Source of the DNA: Pseudomonas hunanensis
Lineage (GTDB): Bacteria > Pseudomonadota > Gammaproteobacteria > Pseudomonadales > Pseudomonadaceae
NCBI RefSeq assembly: GCF_013393325.1
Contig: NZ_QJRC01000072.1
Coordinates: 1-64,000, forward strand
Direction of reading: 5' to 3'
Length of the DNA: 64,000 nt
Every line of letters starts with the position of its first letter. The stretch's first letter is position 1. A program made the position numbers and the translations under genes. The notes under the pieces are model-generated. The model searched no databases. It was not told where the DNA came from and saw nothing but the letters and a program-made list of their open reading frames with translations. Of this stretch, positions 54,418-63,731 are shown piece by piece.

Positions 54418-55520
54418 GCCAGATCCATACCCTGACCATGCCCAAGTGGGGCTTGTCGATGACCGAGGGCCGGGTGGACGCCTGGCTCAAGCAGGAAGGT
54501 GACGAAATCAACAAGGGCGACGAGGTGCTGGACGTCGAGACCGACAAGATCAGCAGCAGCGTCGAAGCCCCGTTCAGTGGTGTACTGCGCCGCCAGGTGG
54601 CCAGGCCGGATGAAACCCTGCCGGTCGGCGCGCTACTGGCAGTGGTGGTGGAAGGCGAAGCCGAAGAAGCAGAAATCGATGCGCTGGTGCAACGCTTCCA
54701 GGCCGAGTTCGTCGCCGAAGGGGGCGCCGATCAGGCACAAGGGCCGGCCCCGCAGAAGGCGGAAGTCGGTGGCCGCCTGCTGCGCTGGTTCGAGCTGGGC
54801 GAAGGCGGCACGCCGCTGGTGCTGGTGCACGGTTTTGGCGGCGACCTCAACAACTGGCTGTTCAACCACCCGGCGCTGGCCGCCGAACGCCGCGTAATCG
54901 CCCTGGACCTGCCGGGGCACGGCGAGTCGGCCAAGGCCCTGCAACGGGGTGACCTGGACGAGCTGAGCGAAACCGTGCTGGCCTTGCTCGACCACCTGGA
55001 CATCGCCAAGGCCCACCTGGCGGGCCATTCCATGGGCGGTGCGGTAAGCCTCAACGTGGCGCGCCTGGCGCCGCAGCGGGTGGCCAGCCTGAGCCTGGTG
55101 GCCAGTGCCGGGCTGGGTGACGCAATCAACGGGCAGTACCTGCAAGGTTTTGTCAGCGCCGCCAACCGCAATGCGCTTAAACCACAAATGGTGCAGCTGT
55201 TTGCCGACCCGGCGCTGGTCACCCGGCAAATGCTTGAGGACATGCTCAAGTTCAAGCGCCTGGAAGGTGTTGATGATGCCTTGCGCCAGCTGGCATCGGC
55301 CCTCGCCGACGGCGACCGGCAGCGCCACGACCTGCGCGGGGTGTTGGGACAGCACCCGGCACTGGTGGTGTGGGGCGGCAAGGACGCGATCATCCCGGCC
55401 AGCCATGCCGAAGGCCTGGAGGCAGAAGTACTGGTGCTGCCGGAGGCTGGGCATATGGTGCAGATGGAAGCGGCTGAACAGGTCAACCAGCAACTGCTCG
55501 CGTTCCTGCGCAAGCACTAA
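54414..55520 (+). CDS. acoC: Acetoin dehydrogenase E2-like: lipoyl domain plus alpha/beta-hydrolase
   Basis: A 368-residue protein with an N-terminal lipoyl domain (PKWGLSMTEGRV; lipoyl Lys45 in ETDKISS), a linker, and an alpha/beta-hydrolase domain with HGFGGDLNNW, nucleophile Ser206 in GHSMGGAV and a late GHMVQ histidine. The usual acetyltransferase domain with HxxxDG is missing, so acyl transfer must be done by this hydrolase-type fold, a known oddity of the P. putida type. It starts inside acoB. No dedicated E3 gene is in the operon. Confidence 0.95.
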   Translation: MSQIHTLTMPKWGLSMTEGRVDAWLKQEGDEINKGDEVLDVETDKISSSVEAPFSGVLRRQVARPDETLPVGALLAVVVEGEAEEAEIDALVQRFQAEFVAEGGADQAQGPAPQKAEVGGRLLRWFELGEGGTPLVLVHGFGGDLNNWLFNHPALAAERRVIALDLPGHGESAKALQRGDLDELSETVLALLDHLDIAKAHLAGHSMGGAVSLNVARLAPQRVASLSLVASAGLGDAINGQYLQGFVSAANRNALKPQMVQLFADPALVTRQMLEDMLKFKRLEGVDDALRQLASALADGDRQRHDLRGVLGQHPALVVWGGKDAIIPASHAEGLEAEVLVLPEAGHMVQMEAAEQVNQQLLAFLRKH

Positions 55521-55548
55521 GCCCTTTCCGTGAGCCTGGAGAACAACA

Positions 55549-56637
55549 ATGAACGACCTGAGCCACACCCATATGCGCGCCGCCGTCTGGCATGGCCGCA
55601 ACGATATTCGCGTCGAACAGGTACCCCTGCCAGCCGACCCTGCGCCGGGCTGGGTACAGATCAAGGTGGACTGGTGCGGCATCTGCGGCTCCGACCTGCA
55701 CGAATACGTCGCCGGCCCGGTATTCATCCCGGTGGAGGCCCCGCACCCACTGACTGGCATTCAGGGCCAGTGCATCCTCGGCCACGAATTCTGCGGCCAG
55801 ATCGCCAAGCTGGGTGAAGGCGTGGAAGGCTTTGCGGTCGGCGACCCGGTGGCCGCAGACGCCTGCCAGCATTGCGGCACCTGCTACTACTGCACCCACG
55901 GCCTGTACAACATCTGCGAGCGCCTGGCCTTCACCGGCCTGATGAACAACGGCGCCTTCGCCGAGTTGGTCAACGTGCCTGCCAACCTGCTCTACCGGCT
56001 GCCGCAGGGCTTCCCTGCTGAAGCCGGGGCACTGATCGAGCCGCTGGCAGTGGGCATGCATGCAGTGAAAAAGGCGGGCAGCCTGCTCGGCCAAACCGTG
56101 GTGGTGGTGGGTGCTGGTACCATTGGCCTGTGTACCATCATGTGCGCCAAGGCTGCGGGAGCAGCGCAGGTCATTGCCCTTGAGATGTCCTCGGCGCGCA
56201 AGGCCAAAGCCAAGGAAGTCGGTGCCAGCGTGGTGCTGGACCCCAGCCAGTGCGATGCCCTGGCGCAAATCCGCGCACTCACTGCCGGGTTGGGGGCGGA
56301 TGTGAGCTTTGAGTGCATCGGCAACAAGCACACGGCCAAGTTGGCCATCGACACCATCCGCAAGGCGGGCAAGTGTGTGCTGGTGGGCATTTTCGAAGAG
56401 CCTAGCGAGTTCAACTTTTTCGAACTGGTGTCCACCGAGAAGCAGGTGCTGGGGGCGTTGGCGTACAACGGTGAATTTGCCGATGTGATTGCCTTTATCG
56501 CTGATGGACGACTGGATATTCGCCCCTTGGTGACCGGGCGGATCGGGCTGGAGCAGATTGTCGAGCTGGGCTTCGAGGAACTGGTGAACAACAAGGAAGA
56601 GAACGTGAAGATCATCGTTTCACCGGGCGTGCGCTGA
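55549..56637 (+). CDS. adh: 2,3-Butanediol dehydrogenase, zinc-dependent
   Basis: A 362-residue medium-chain dehydrogenase. Zinc ligands appear in CGICGSDLHEY and GHEFCGQI; structural-zinc cysteines in ACQHCGTCYYCTHGLYNIC; and the NAD fold in VVVVGAGTIGLCTI. It would oxidise 2,3-butanediol to acetoin, feeding the aco pathway. CTGGAGAAC precedes ATG 55549. It ends the operon, 28 bp after acoC. Confidence 0.93.
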   Translation: MNDLSHTHMRAAVWHGRNDIRVEQVPLPADPAPGWVQIKVDWCGICGSDLHEYVAGPVFIPVEAPHPLTGIQGQCILGHEFCGQIAKLGEGVEGFAVGDPVAADACQHCGTCYYCTHGLYNICERLAFTGLMNNGAFAELVNVPANLLYRLPQGFPAEAGALIEPLAVGMHAVKKAGSLLGQTVVVVGAGTIGLCTIMCAKAAGAAQVIALEMSSARKAKAKEVGASVVLDPSQCDALAQIRALTAGLGADVSFECIGNKHTAKLAIDTIRKAGKCVLVGIFEEPSEFNFFELVSTEKQVLGALAYNGEFADVIAFIADGRLDIRPLVTGRIGLEQIVELGFEELVNNKEENVKIIVSPGVR

Positions 56638-56678
56638 AGCCATTGGTTGGGGCAAACACTTGCATATGGCACCAATCC

Positions 56679-56765
56679 CTGTGGGAGCGGGTTTACCCGC
56701 GAAGAATGCGACGCGGTGCATGGCACCGGCTTCGCCGGTGTTCGCGGCCAAAGCCGCTCCCACAG
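56679..56765. repeat. GTGG-type REP pair
   Basis: CTGTGGGAGCGG at the left is mirrored by CCGCTCCCACAG at the right, with two inner hairpins (GGGTTTACCC, and CACCGGC-TTC-GCCGGTG). This is the same family as the pair inside the regulator gene at 61838, with GTGG in place of GTAG. It lies between adh and the MORN gene and probably ends the aco transcript. Confidence 0.85.
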
Positions 56766-56863
56766 GTACCGCGTGAGCTTTAGGGGCCGTACAAGCCTTG
56801 CGCTCCCTGTCTCAGGATCCCATTCTGCGTCATACTCGGCAGACCTATTGCCCGGTCCTCGCC

Positions 56864-58597
56864 ATGCGTCCACTGCTCCCCATTACCCTGGTCCTGCTGC
56901 TCGCCGCCTGTGGCGATGGCGAATCGCTGCTTCCGCCAGACGCGCGCCTGCCTGACGGCGGGCGTTACCGGGGGCAGGTGGTCGATGGCCTGCTGCAGGG
57001 TGAGGGCCGGATCGACTACCCCAACGGCAGCTGGTACGCCGGCAGCTTCAAGGATGGCCAGTGGCACGGCCAGGGCGAATGGCATGGCCAGAACGGCGAG
57101 GTGTACCGTGGCCAGTTCGCCGAGGGGCTGTTCCAGGGCCTGGGCGATTTGACCACCCCGGGCAGCCACTATGGCGGCACGTTCAAGCATGGCCGTCGCG
57201 ACGGCGAAGGCACCCTCAAGCAGGCCGACCAGACCTACCGCGGCCAGTTCAAGGACGACCTCTACGACGGCGCGGGCGAGCTGGAACTGGCCGACGGCAG
57301 CCGCTACCAGGGCCTGTTCGCCAAGGGCAAGCCCAACGGTGCCGGCGTGCGCAGCGACGCCAGCGGCAACCAGTTCAGCGGCCACTTCATCAACGGCCAG
57401 TTACAAGGCAGCGGCACCTTCGACAGCGTTGACGGCGAGCAGTACATCGGTGAGTTCAAGGACAACCGCCTGGAGGGCCGTGGCCGCTACGAAAATGCCG
57501 ATGGCGATGTATGGATCGGTGAATTCAAGGATGGCTCGCTGGTGGGTGAAGGCGAACTGCTGGGCAGCGATGGCAGCCACTACAAAGGCGAGTTCGCCGA
57601 TTGGCGCCTATCGGGCCAAGGCAGCCTGCAACTGGCCGACGGCAGCCAGTACATCGGCGGCTTCCTCAATGATGCCTACCATGGCCATGGCCGATTGATC
57701 CTGCCCAGCGGCAAGGTTGAAAGCGGCGTGTGGGCAAATGGCGTGCGCGTGCGTGACCAGAAGGGCAAGCTGCTGCCCGACCCACTGGACCTGGCACTGC
57801 TCAACCAGGGCCGGCTGCTGGAAGAAGCGCTGGCCAGGGTGCCGCGCTCGGCGCCCCCGATCCAGCTGTACAGCCTGGTGGTGGCCGGCGATGGCCAGCA
57901 GAGCGTGTTCCTGCGTGAAGCCGATTATGTCAGCAACATGCTCAAGGTGCGCTTTGGCGCCCGTGGCCAGGTGACCCTGGTCAACCACCGCGACCATATG
58001 GCCACCCGCCCCATGGCCACCCGCGAGAACCTCACCCGTGCCGCCAGCACGCTGGCCGAACGCAGCGGCCCCGAAGACCTGGTGTTCATCTACCTCACCA
58101 GCCATGGCAGCCAGGACCACCAGTTGGTGCTCGACCAGCCGCGCCTGCAGCTGGCCGACCTGTCCGCCGACGAGCTGGCCACCGCCCTGGCGCCGTTGAA
58201 GGACCGCGACAAGGTAATCGTCATATCCGCCTGCTATTCAGGGGGCTATATCGCCCCTCTCAAAGATGAGCGCACGCTGATCATGACCGCCGCCCGGGCC
58301 GACCGCGTCTCCTTCGGCTGCTCGGAAGAGGCCGACTTCACCTACTTTGGCGATGCCTTGTTCGCCGAAGCGCTGAACCAGACCGACGACCTGAAACAGG
58401 CGTTTGAACTGGCGCGCGCCAGCGTTGCCGAACGAGAACAAAGGGAAGGCTTCGAAGCCTCTGAACCGCAGCTATGGGCGCCGCCAGCCGTGCTTGAACA
58501 CTGGCAGCACCTGCGCCGCCAACAGGCCGAAGAAGCTTTGCGTAATGCCGCACAGGCCGCCGTGGGGGAGCAGGCAAAAACGCCCCGCAGCCACTAA
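56864..58597 (+). CDS. Lipoprotein with MORN repeats and a caspase/legumain-like domain
   Basis: A 577-residue protein. The lipobox LLAAC (Cys16, Gly at +2) predicts an outer-membrane lipoprotein. Residues about 35-305 are eleven MORN repeats with a 23-residue period (Y-x-G-x-F-x-x-G ... G-x-G), plus a partial twelfth. A C-terminal domain has H414-G in TSHGSQDHQ and C457 in SACYSGGY, the His/Cys dyad of clan-CD peptidases (C13/C14). ATG 56864 was chosen for the signal peptide. The gene stands between the aco operon and a separate SDR. Its substrate and role are unknown. Confidence 0.9.
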   Translation: MRPLLPITLVLLLAACGDGESLLPPDARLPDGGRYRGQVVDGLLQGEGRIDYPNGSWYAGSFKDGQWHGQGEWHGQNGEVYRGQFAEGLFQGLGDLTTPGSHYGGTFKHGRRDGEGTLKQADQTYRGQFKDDLYDGAGELELADGSRYQGLFAKGKPNGAGVRSDASGNQFSGHFINGQLQGSGTFDSVDGEQYIGEFKDNRLEGRGRYENADGDVWIGEFKDGSLVGEGELLGSDGSHYKGEFADWRLSGQGSLQLADGSQYIGGFLNDAYHGHGRLILPSGKVESGVWANGVRVRDQKGKLLPDPLDLALLNQGRLLEEALARVPRSAPPIQLYSLVVAGDGQQSVFLREADYVSNMLKVRFGARGQVTLVNHRDHMATRPMATRENLTRAASTLAERSGPEDLVFIYLTSHGSQDHQLVLDQPRLQLADLSADELATALAPLKDRDKVIVISACYSGGYIAPLKDERTLIMTAARADRVSFGCSEEADFTYFGDALFAEALNQTDDLKQAFELARASVAEREQREGFEASEPQLWAPPAVLEHWQHLRRQQAEEALRNAAQAAVGEQAKTPRSH

Positions 58598-58624
58598 GCT
58601 TGTGTGTAACAAGGGAGAGACATC

Positions 58625-59269
58625 ATGTATTTGACGCCTCAGCATGTCCTGCTTGCCGGTGCCACGGGCCTGACGGGTGAACACCTGCTGGACCGCCTGC
58701 TCAACGAGCCCACCATTACCCGCGTATTGGCGCCCACCCGCCGGCCACTGGCCGAGCACCCACACCTGGAAAACCCGGTGGGCGACCCGGCGGTGTTCCT
58801 CCCGCAGCTGGCCGGGCGCGTCGATATTGCCTATTGCTGCCTGGGCACCACGTTGAAACAGGCCGGCTCCGAGTCGGCCTTCCGCGCGGTGGACCTGGAC
58901 ATGGTGGTGGCGTTCAGCAAACGCGCAAGGGAAATGGGCGCACGGCATCTGCTGGTGGTCAGTGCAGTAGGCGCCGACCCCAAGTCGTCAATTTTCTATA
59001 ACCGGGTCAAGGGCGAGATGGAAGAAGCGCTCAAGGCTCAGGACTGGCCACAGCTGACCATCGTGCGGCCCTCCTTCCTGCTGGGCGAGCGGATAGAGCC
59101 ACGGCTCACTGAGCAGCTGGTTGCGCCACTTTCCAGGTTGATTCCTGGCAAGTACCGGGGGATCGAGGCGTGTACCCTGGCGCGGGCGTTGTGGCGACTG
59201 GCGCTTGAGGAAGAAGACGGGATACGGATTGTGGAGTCCGATGAATTGCGCAAGCTGGGCAAAAAATAG
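58625..59269 (+). CDS. Atypical SDR, NAD(P)-binding (Tip30-like)
   Basis: A 214-residue extended/atypical SDR with [18 protein letters not shown] as its dinucleotide motif and the [14 protein letters not shown] and [26 protein letters not shown] segments, the latter with the YxxxK pair. It resembles HTATIP2/Tip30 and NmrA-like oxidoreductases of unknown substrate. It starts 27 bp after the MORN gene, so co-transcription is likely. Confidence 0.85.
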   Translation: MYLTPQHVLLAGATGLTGEHLLDRLLNEPTITRVLAPTRRPLAEHPHLENPVGDPAVFLPQLAGRVDIAYCCLGTTLKQAGSESAFRAVDLDMVVAFSKRAREMGARHLLVVSAVGADPKSSIFYNRVKGEMEEALKAQDWPQLTIVRPSFLLGERIEPRLTEQLVAPLSRLIPGKYRGIEACTLARALWRLALEEEDGIRIVESDELRKLGKK

Positions 59270-59283
59270 GGGGTTACCTGCCA

Positions 59284-59317
59284 GGGCCTCTTCGCGGGCA
59301 ACCCCGCGAAAGGGCCC
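59284..59317. terminator. Bidirectional terminator between convergent genes
   Basis: GGGCC-T-CTTCGCGGG pairs with CCCGCGAA-A-GGGCCC, exactly filling the space between the SDR stop and the 3' end of the YceK-like gene. It has the CTTCGCGGG form seen after the chemoreceptor at 16037. Confidence 0.75.
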
Positions 59318-59605
59318 TTAAAGGCCGCCTGTGGCCTGGAAGCCTACACCTGCCGCTGTCAGTAAGGATAACGGCAACAACAGGGTATCGAGCAGCATGC
59401 TCCCCGGCAGGTCCAACCCCGGATAGGCCGGCGCATCAGCCCCATAATGATCACGCGGGCAGCACCCGCCGTTGATCACATACAAATCCAGCCGGGTGCC
59501 GGCATATACCACCGGTGCCCCAGGCTTGGCGGCATCCAGCGTGCGCACCGTGGCACAACCACTCAACAGCCCCAGCGCCAGCAAACTGGCCAGCGCTCGC
59601 TTCAA
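59318..59605 (-). CDS. YceK/YidQ-type lipoprotein (DUF1375)
   Basis: A 95-residue lipoprotein with lipobox LLSGC (Cys17), then [14 protein letters not shown] and a hydrophobic C-terminal segment [17 protein letters not shown], the pattern of YceK. The start is a TTG (59605) overlapping the ubiX stop as TTGA; it yields a proper MKRALASLL signal. It is the last gene of the mpl-ubiX-yceK chain. Confidence 0.8.
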   Translation of the reverse strand: MKRALASLLALGLLSGCATVRTLDAAKPGAPVVYAGTRLDLYVINGGCCPRDHYGADAPAYPGLDLPGSMLLDTLLLPLSLLTAAGVGFQATGGL

Positions 59606-60231
59606 TCATCCACCCCAAAATGATGCTCGCCCCAACGCGGCAGCATGTCCTGGGGGATGTTCAGCAGGTTGAGAATGCGCGCCACGACAAAGTCGACCAG
59701 GTCGTCGATGGTCTGTGGCTGGTGATAGAAGCCCGGCGCCGCCGGCAGGATCACCGCGCCCATTTGCGACAGCTTGAGCATGTTTTCCAGGTGGATGGTG
59801 GAGAACGGTGCTTCGCGTGGTACCAGGATCAGCTGGCGACGCTCCTTGAGGGTAACGTCGGCAGCCCGCTCGATCAGGTTGTTGCACGCACCGGTGGCAA
59901 TCGCCGACAACGTGCCGGTAGAACACGGCACCACCACCATCGCTGCTGGGGCGCCAGAGCCCGAGGCCACGGGCGACATCCAGTCCTCCTTGCCGTACAC
60001 ACGGATCTGCCCATCGGCGGCGCCGGTGTACTCCGTCAGAAAGGCCTGCATTGCCTGGGGCTTGGCCGGCAGCAACACATCCGTCTCGGTGGCCATTACC
60101 AACTGCGCGGCCTTTGAGATGAGGAAATGCACCTCGCGGTCCTCACGCACCAGGCAATCGAGCAAGCGCAGGCCATATTGGGCGCCAGAGGCGCCCGTCA
60201 TGGCCAGGGTGATGCGTTGCGGCCCGTTCAC
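59602..60231 (-). CDS. ubiX: Flavin prenyltransferase UbiX
   Basis: A 209-residue enzyme that attaches a dimethylallyl group to FMN, making the cofactor of UbiD decarboxylase in ubiquinone synthesis. The motifs [30 protein letters not shown] and [19 protein letters not shown] are intact. The start is a GTG at 60231 that overlaps the mpl stop by 4 bp (GTGA); the frame extends farther but only inside mpl. Its 3' end overlaps the next lipoprotein start. Confidence 0.92.
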   Translation of the reverse strand: MNGPQRITLAMTGASGAQYGLRLLDCLVREDREVHFLISKAAQLVMATETDVLLPAKPQAMQAFLTEYTGAADGQIRVYGKEDWMSPVASGSGAPAAMVVVPCSTGTLSAIATGACNNLIERAADVTLKERRQLILVPREAPFSTIHLENMLKLSQMGAVILPAAPGFYHQPQTIDDLVDFVVARILNLLNIPQDMLPRWGEHHFGVDD

Positions 60232-61577
60232 TTCAGCGCCTCGGCCAACTTGCCGTGCAGGCCACCGAAACCGCCGTTGCTCATGATCACCACATGGGTG
60301 CCTGGGCGAGCCTGGCCTTTGACCCGTTCGATGATCGCTTCGAGGCTGTCGGCCACCACGCTCGGCACCTTGCATTGGGCGGCGGTGGCGGCCAGGTCCC
60401 AGCCGAGGTTGGCCGGTGCATACCAGATCACCTGGTCCGCATCGTTGACGCTTTCTGGCAGGCCGTCACGGTGAGCACCAAGCTTCATTGAGTTGGAGCG
60501 TGGCTCGATCACCGCGATCACCGGTGCCTCGCCAACACGCTTGCGCAGGCCGTCGAGGGTGGTGGCAATGGCGGTCGGGTGGTGGGCGAAGTCATCGTAG
60601 ATGGTCACGCCCTGCACTTCGGCCACCTTCTCCATGCGCCGCTTGACGCTCTTGAAGGCACTCAGGCCAGCGATCCCCATGGCCGGCACCACGCCAACAT
60701 GGCGGGCCGCAGCCAGGGTGGCCAAGGCGTTGGCGACGTTGTGCTGGCCGGTCAGTGCCCAGTCCACCACGCCCTGCGCCTCGCCTTCGAACAACACTTC
60801 GAAGCGCGAGCCATCAGGGCTGAGCAGGCGAGCTTGCCACTGGCCTCCTTCACCGGTGGTTTGCACCGGGGTCCAGCAGCCCATGCCGATCACTCGCTCC
60901 AGCGCTTGCTCGGTGGTCGGATGGATGACCAGGCCCTCGCTAGGGATGGTACGCACCAAGTGATGGAACTGTCGCTCGATCGAGGCCAGGTCCGGGAAGA
61001 TGTCCGCGTGATCGAACTCAAGGTTGTTGAGGATCGCAGTACGTGGGTGGTAGTGAACGAACTTCGAGCGCTTGTCGAAGAACGCGCTGTCGTATTCGTC
61101 GGCTTCGACCACGAAGAACGGCGTGTCGCCCAAACGCGCCGACACCGAGAAGTTCTGCGGCACACCGCCAATCAGGAAGCCTGGGCTCATGCCGGCGTGC
61201 TCCAGCACCCAGGCCAGCATGCTGCTGGTGGTGGTCTTGCCGTGGGTACCGGCAACGGCCAGCACCCAACGGCCTTGCAGCACGTGGTCGGCCAGCCACT
61301 GCGGGCCCGAGACATAGGGCAGGCCCTTGTTCAGCACGTATTCAACCGCCGGGTTGCCGCGCGACATGGCGTTGCCGATGACCACCAGGTCTGGCGCCGG
61401 GTCCAGCTGAGCCGGGTCATAACCTTGGGTCAGTTCGATGCCCTGGGCTTCGAGCTGGGTGCTCATCGGGGGATAGACGTTGGCGTCCGAGCCGGTGACG
61501 CGGTGGCCAAGTTCCTTGGCCAGCACCGCCAGCGAGCCCATGAAAGTGCCGCAAATACCGAGAATGTGAATATGCAT
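60228..61577 (-). CDS. mpl: UDP-MurNAc:L-Ala-gamma-D-Glu-meso-DAP ligase
   Basis: A 449-residue Mur ligase used in peptidoglycan recycling, joining recovered tripeptide to UDP-MurNAc. It has an N-terminal Rossmann domain ([16 protein letters not shown]), the ATP loop in [12 protein letters not shown], and the C-terminal [10 protein letters not shown] motif. ATG 61577 gives the expected start. It is translationally coupled to ubiX. Confidence 0.95.
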   Translation of the reverse strand: MHIHILGICGTFMGSLAVLAKELGHRVTGSDANVYPPMSTQLEAQGIELTQGYDPAQLDPAPDLVVIGNAMSRGNPAVEYVLNKGLPYVSGPQWLADHVLQGRWVLAVAGTHGKTTTSSMLAWVLEHAGMSPGFLIGGVPQNFSVSARLGDTPFFVVEADEYDSAFFDKRSKFVHYHPRTAILNNLEFDHADIFPDLASIERQFHHLVRTIPSEGLVIHPTTEQALERVIGMGCWTPVQTTGEGGQWQARLLSPDGSRFEVLFEGEAQGVVDWALTGQHNVANALATLAAARHVGVVPAMGIAGLSAFKSVKRRMEKVAEVQGVTIYDDFAHHPTAIATTLDGLRKRVGEAPVIAVIEPRSNSMKLGAHRDGLPESVNDADQVIWYAPANLGWDLAATAAQCKVPSVVADSLEAIIERVKGQARPGTHVVIMSNGGFGGLHGKLAEALK

Positions 61578-61643
61578 GGTCGACCTCGCAAAACATCGAG
61601 GCAGGGTAGCCCAGGGCGCGACAAATCGCACCCGCTGTTTCGC

Positions 61644-63659
61644 TCAGTCGGCCCTGGTGATGCCGTGTTTGCGCAGTTTTCGATACAAGGTATTGCGGCT
61701 GATGCCCAAGTGCTCGGCGACGCGGGTCAAGTGCCAGTGTTTTGCCTCCAGCATGGCCAGCAAAACTTGCCGTTCCGCATCCTGCAAAACCTGGTTACCC
61801 ACGGATTCACCGTCAACTGCGGAATCAACGCAGGTTGTGTGGGAGCGGGCTTGCCCGCGAACGAGGGCAAAACCCTCGCCCTCATACGGCTGTGAGGCAG
61901 CCTTCGCGGGCAAGCCCGCTCTCACAGGATTGGCGTTGTTGCGGACGATGGTTGGGAGATCCGCCAATGCGATTCGGGAATCTTCGCAAAGCGCCACCAA
62001 GGTACGCAGCACATTGCGCATTTGCCGCACGTTCCCCGGCCAGGTGAATTCGAGCAGTGCCTGCCGCGCCCTGGGCTCGATGTCGATCAACTGCCCCTGC
62101 GCCTCCTGGCGCAGCAGGAAGTCCAGCAACTGCGCCTTGTCACTGCGCTCACGCACCGCTGGCAACGCCACTTCCAGGCCATTGAGGCGGTAATAAAGGT
62201 CTTCGCGGAAACTGCCCTGCTCTACCCGCTCCAGCAAGTCACGGTGGGTGGCGCTGACAATGCGCACGTCCACCGCCTGCGGCTCGCCCCCGATCGGCAC
62301 CACCTGGCGCTCCTCCAGTACCCGCAGCAGGCGGGTTTGCAGGGCCAGCGGCATGTCGCCGATCTCGTCCAGCAGCAAGGTGCCGCCGTCAGCCTGCAGC
62401 AGCTTGCCGCGCATGCCTTCCTTGCGCGCGCCGGTAAAACTGCCGCCACGGTACCCGAACAGCTCACTCTCGATCAGGCTTTCTGGGATCGACGCACAGT
62501 TGATGGCAACGAACGGCTTGCCGCGTCGCTCACTGGCCTGATGCACAGCCTGGGCGAAGGCCTCCTTGCCACAACCGGTCTCGCCGCGCAGCAGCAAGGG
62601 CACATCGCGCTCGAACACCCGCACGCTGCGCCGGAAGTCGTTTTGCAACGCCGGGTCGAGCAGGCAGACCAGCGGCTCCACTTCGCACGCGGGCCGCGGC
62701 TGAGCGGCTGGCACCGACCATACCGGCGCCCGGGCCTGCCCTCGCAGGCTGGCGAACACCTGGCGGCCGTCCAGGGTACGCAGCGGCCAGGCGGTGCTGC
62801 CGCCGGGCGTGGCGCGGCTGAACAATTCGTCATGGCTGCAGGCAAAAAATCGCTCCAATGGTTTGCCCAGCACACCGCCCCGCACAGTGCCCAGCAGGTT
62901 AAGTGCGCTCTGGTTGGCAGCGCAAATGCGCCCATCGCCGTCGAACGCCAGCAAGCCTTCGCTGAACAAGCCGACCGACTCGGCCTGCAGGTGAAAACGC
63001 AGCAGCCATTGCTGCTCGAAATGGCGAAGGAAGTAACAGCTTTCGATCATCTTCGCCGACAGGTTGACCAACGCCATGGTGTGGAACTGGCTTTGCCGTG
63101 ATACGTCAGGACGCGCCGAGGACACGTCGAGTACCGCCAGCAACTCGCCATGCGGGTCGAACACTGGGCTGGCCGAGCAGGTCAGGCCGGTGTGGCGGCC
63201 ACGGAAGTGCTCGTTCTGGTGGATAGTCAGCGCTTGGCGCTCGACCAGGCAGGTGCCGATGCCATTGGTGCCCTCGCGCGCCTCGCTCCAGTCGGCGCCC
63301 AGCCACAGCCCGGCACGCTCGAAGCTACGCCGCTCGGTGGGGGCGCTGACACAGTTGAGGATCACCCCGCGGGCGTCGGTCAGCAGCACTGCGTGGCCCG
63401 CGCCGGAAAGCTGCTGGTGCAGGCTGTTCATTTCATGGTCGGCAATTTGCAACACCTGGCGCAGGCGCTCGCGGCTTTCCAGCAGGCGCCCATGCTCAAG
63501 CACCACCGGGGCTTCGATCACCGTAGGGTCGAGGTGGTAGTCCTCCAGGCAGCGCAGCCAGGAGCGGGCGATGGACGGGTCACTGCCGCCCTCCCCAGCC
63601 CGACCATGGGCAACGCTATGGACCTGCTGGGCATGGCGACTGAAAGGGTTGCTCTGCAT
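61644..63659 (-). CDS. AcoR-like sigma-54 activator carrying an in-frame REP insert
   Basis: A 671-residue enhancer-binding protein: GAF-type sensor (LGADWSEAREGTNGIGTCL, AVLDVSSARPDVSRQ), PAS (GLLAFDGDGRICAANQSAL), AAA+ domain with GETGCGKE, a GSFTGA loop in place of [19 protein letters not shown] and TWPGNVRQMRN, and a C-terminal Fis helix-turn-helix (VAEHLGISRNTLYRKL). Between AAA+ and Fis lie about 31 residues (578-608) encoded by a REP pair. It is divergent from the aldehyde dehydrogenase gene, its likely target. Confidence 0.9.
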   Translation of the reverse strand: MQSNPFSRHAQQVHSVAHGRAGEGGSDPSIARSWLRCLEDYHLDPTVIEAPVVLEHGRLLESRERLRQVLQIADHEMNSLHQQLSGAGHAVLLTDARGVILNCVSAPTERRSFERAGLWLGADWSEAREGTNGIGTCLVERQALTIHQNEHFRGRHTGLTCSASPVFDPHGELLAVLDVSSARPDVSRQSQFHTMALVNLSAKMIESCYFLRHFEQQWLLRFHLQAESVGLFSEGLLAFDGDGRICAANQSALNLLGTVRGGVLGKPLERFFACSHDELFSRATPGGSTAWPLRTLDGRQVFASLRGQARAPVWSVPAAQPRPACEVEPLVCLLDPALQNDFRRSVRVFERDVPLLLRGETGCGKEAFAQAVHQASERRGKPFVAINCASIPESLIESELFGYRGGSFTGARKEGMRGKLLQADGGTLLLDEIGDMPLALQTRLLRVLEERQVVPIGGEPQAVDVRIVSATHRDLLERVEQGSFREDLYYRLNGLEVALPAVRERSDKAQLLDFLLRQEAQGQLIDIEPRARQALLEFTWPGNVRQMRNVLRTLVALCEDSRIALADLPTIVRNNANPVRAGLPAKAASQPYEGEGFALVRGQARSHTTCVDSAVDGESVGNQVLQDAERQVLLAMLEAKHWHLTRVAEHLGISRNTLYRKLRKHGITRAD
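61838..61927. repeat. GTGG-type REP pair inside a coding sequence
   Basis: TGTGGGAGCGGGCTTGCC and its inverted partner ending GCAAGCCCGCTCTCACA bracket a smaller hairpin (CGAGGGC-AAAACC-CTCGCCCTC area). The 90-bp unit is a multiple of three and stays open in the reading frame on the minus strand, encoding ..PVRAGLPAKAASQPY.. and ..EGFALVRGQARSH... Same family as 56679-56765. Confidence 0.9.
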
Positions 63660-63731
63660 TGTTGTAGTTCTCCGCAGATAGAGCGTCAGCCCAGCATCCT
63701 CCACCCGGAAAGGCTTTGCAATGCACGCGCC

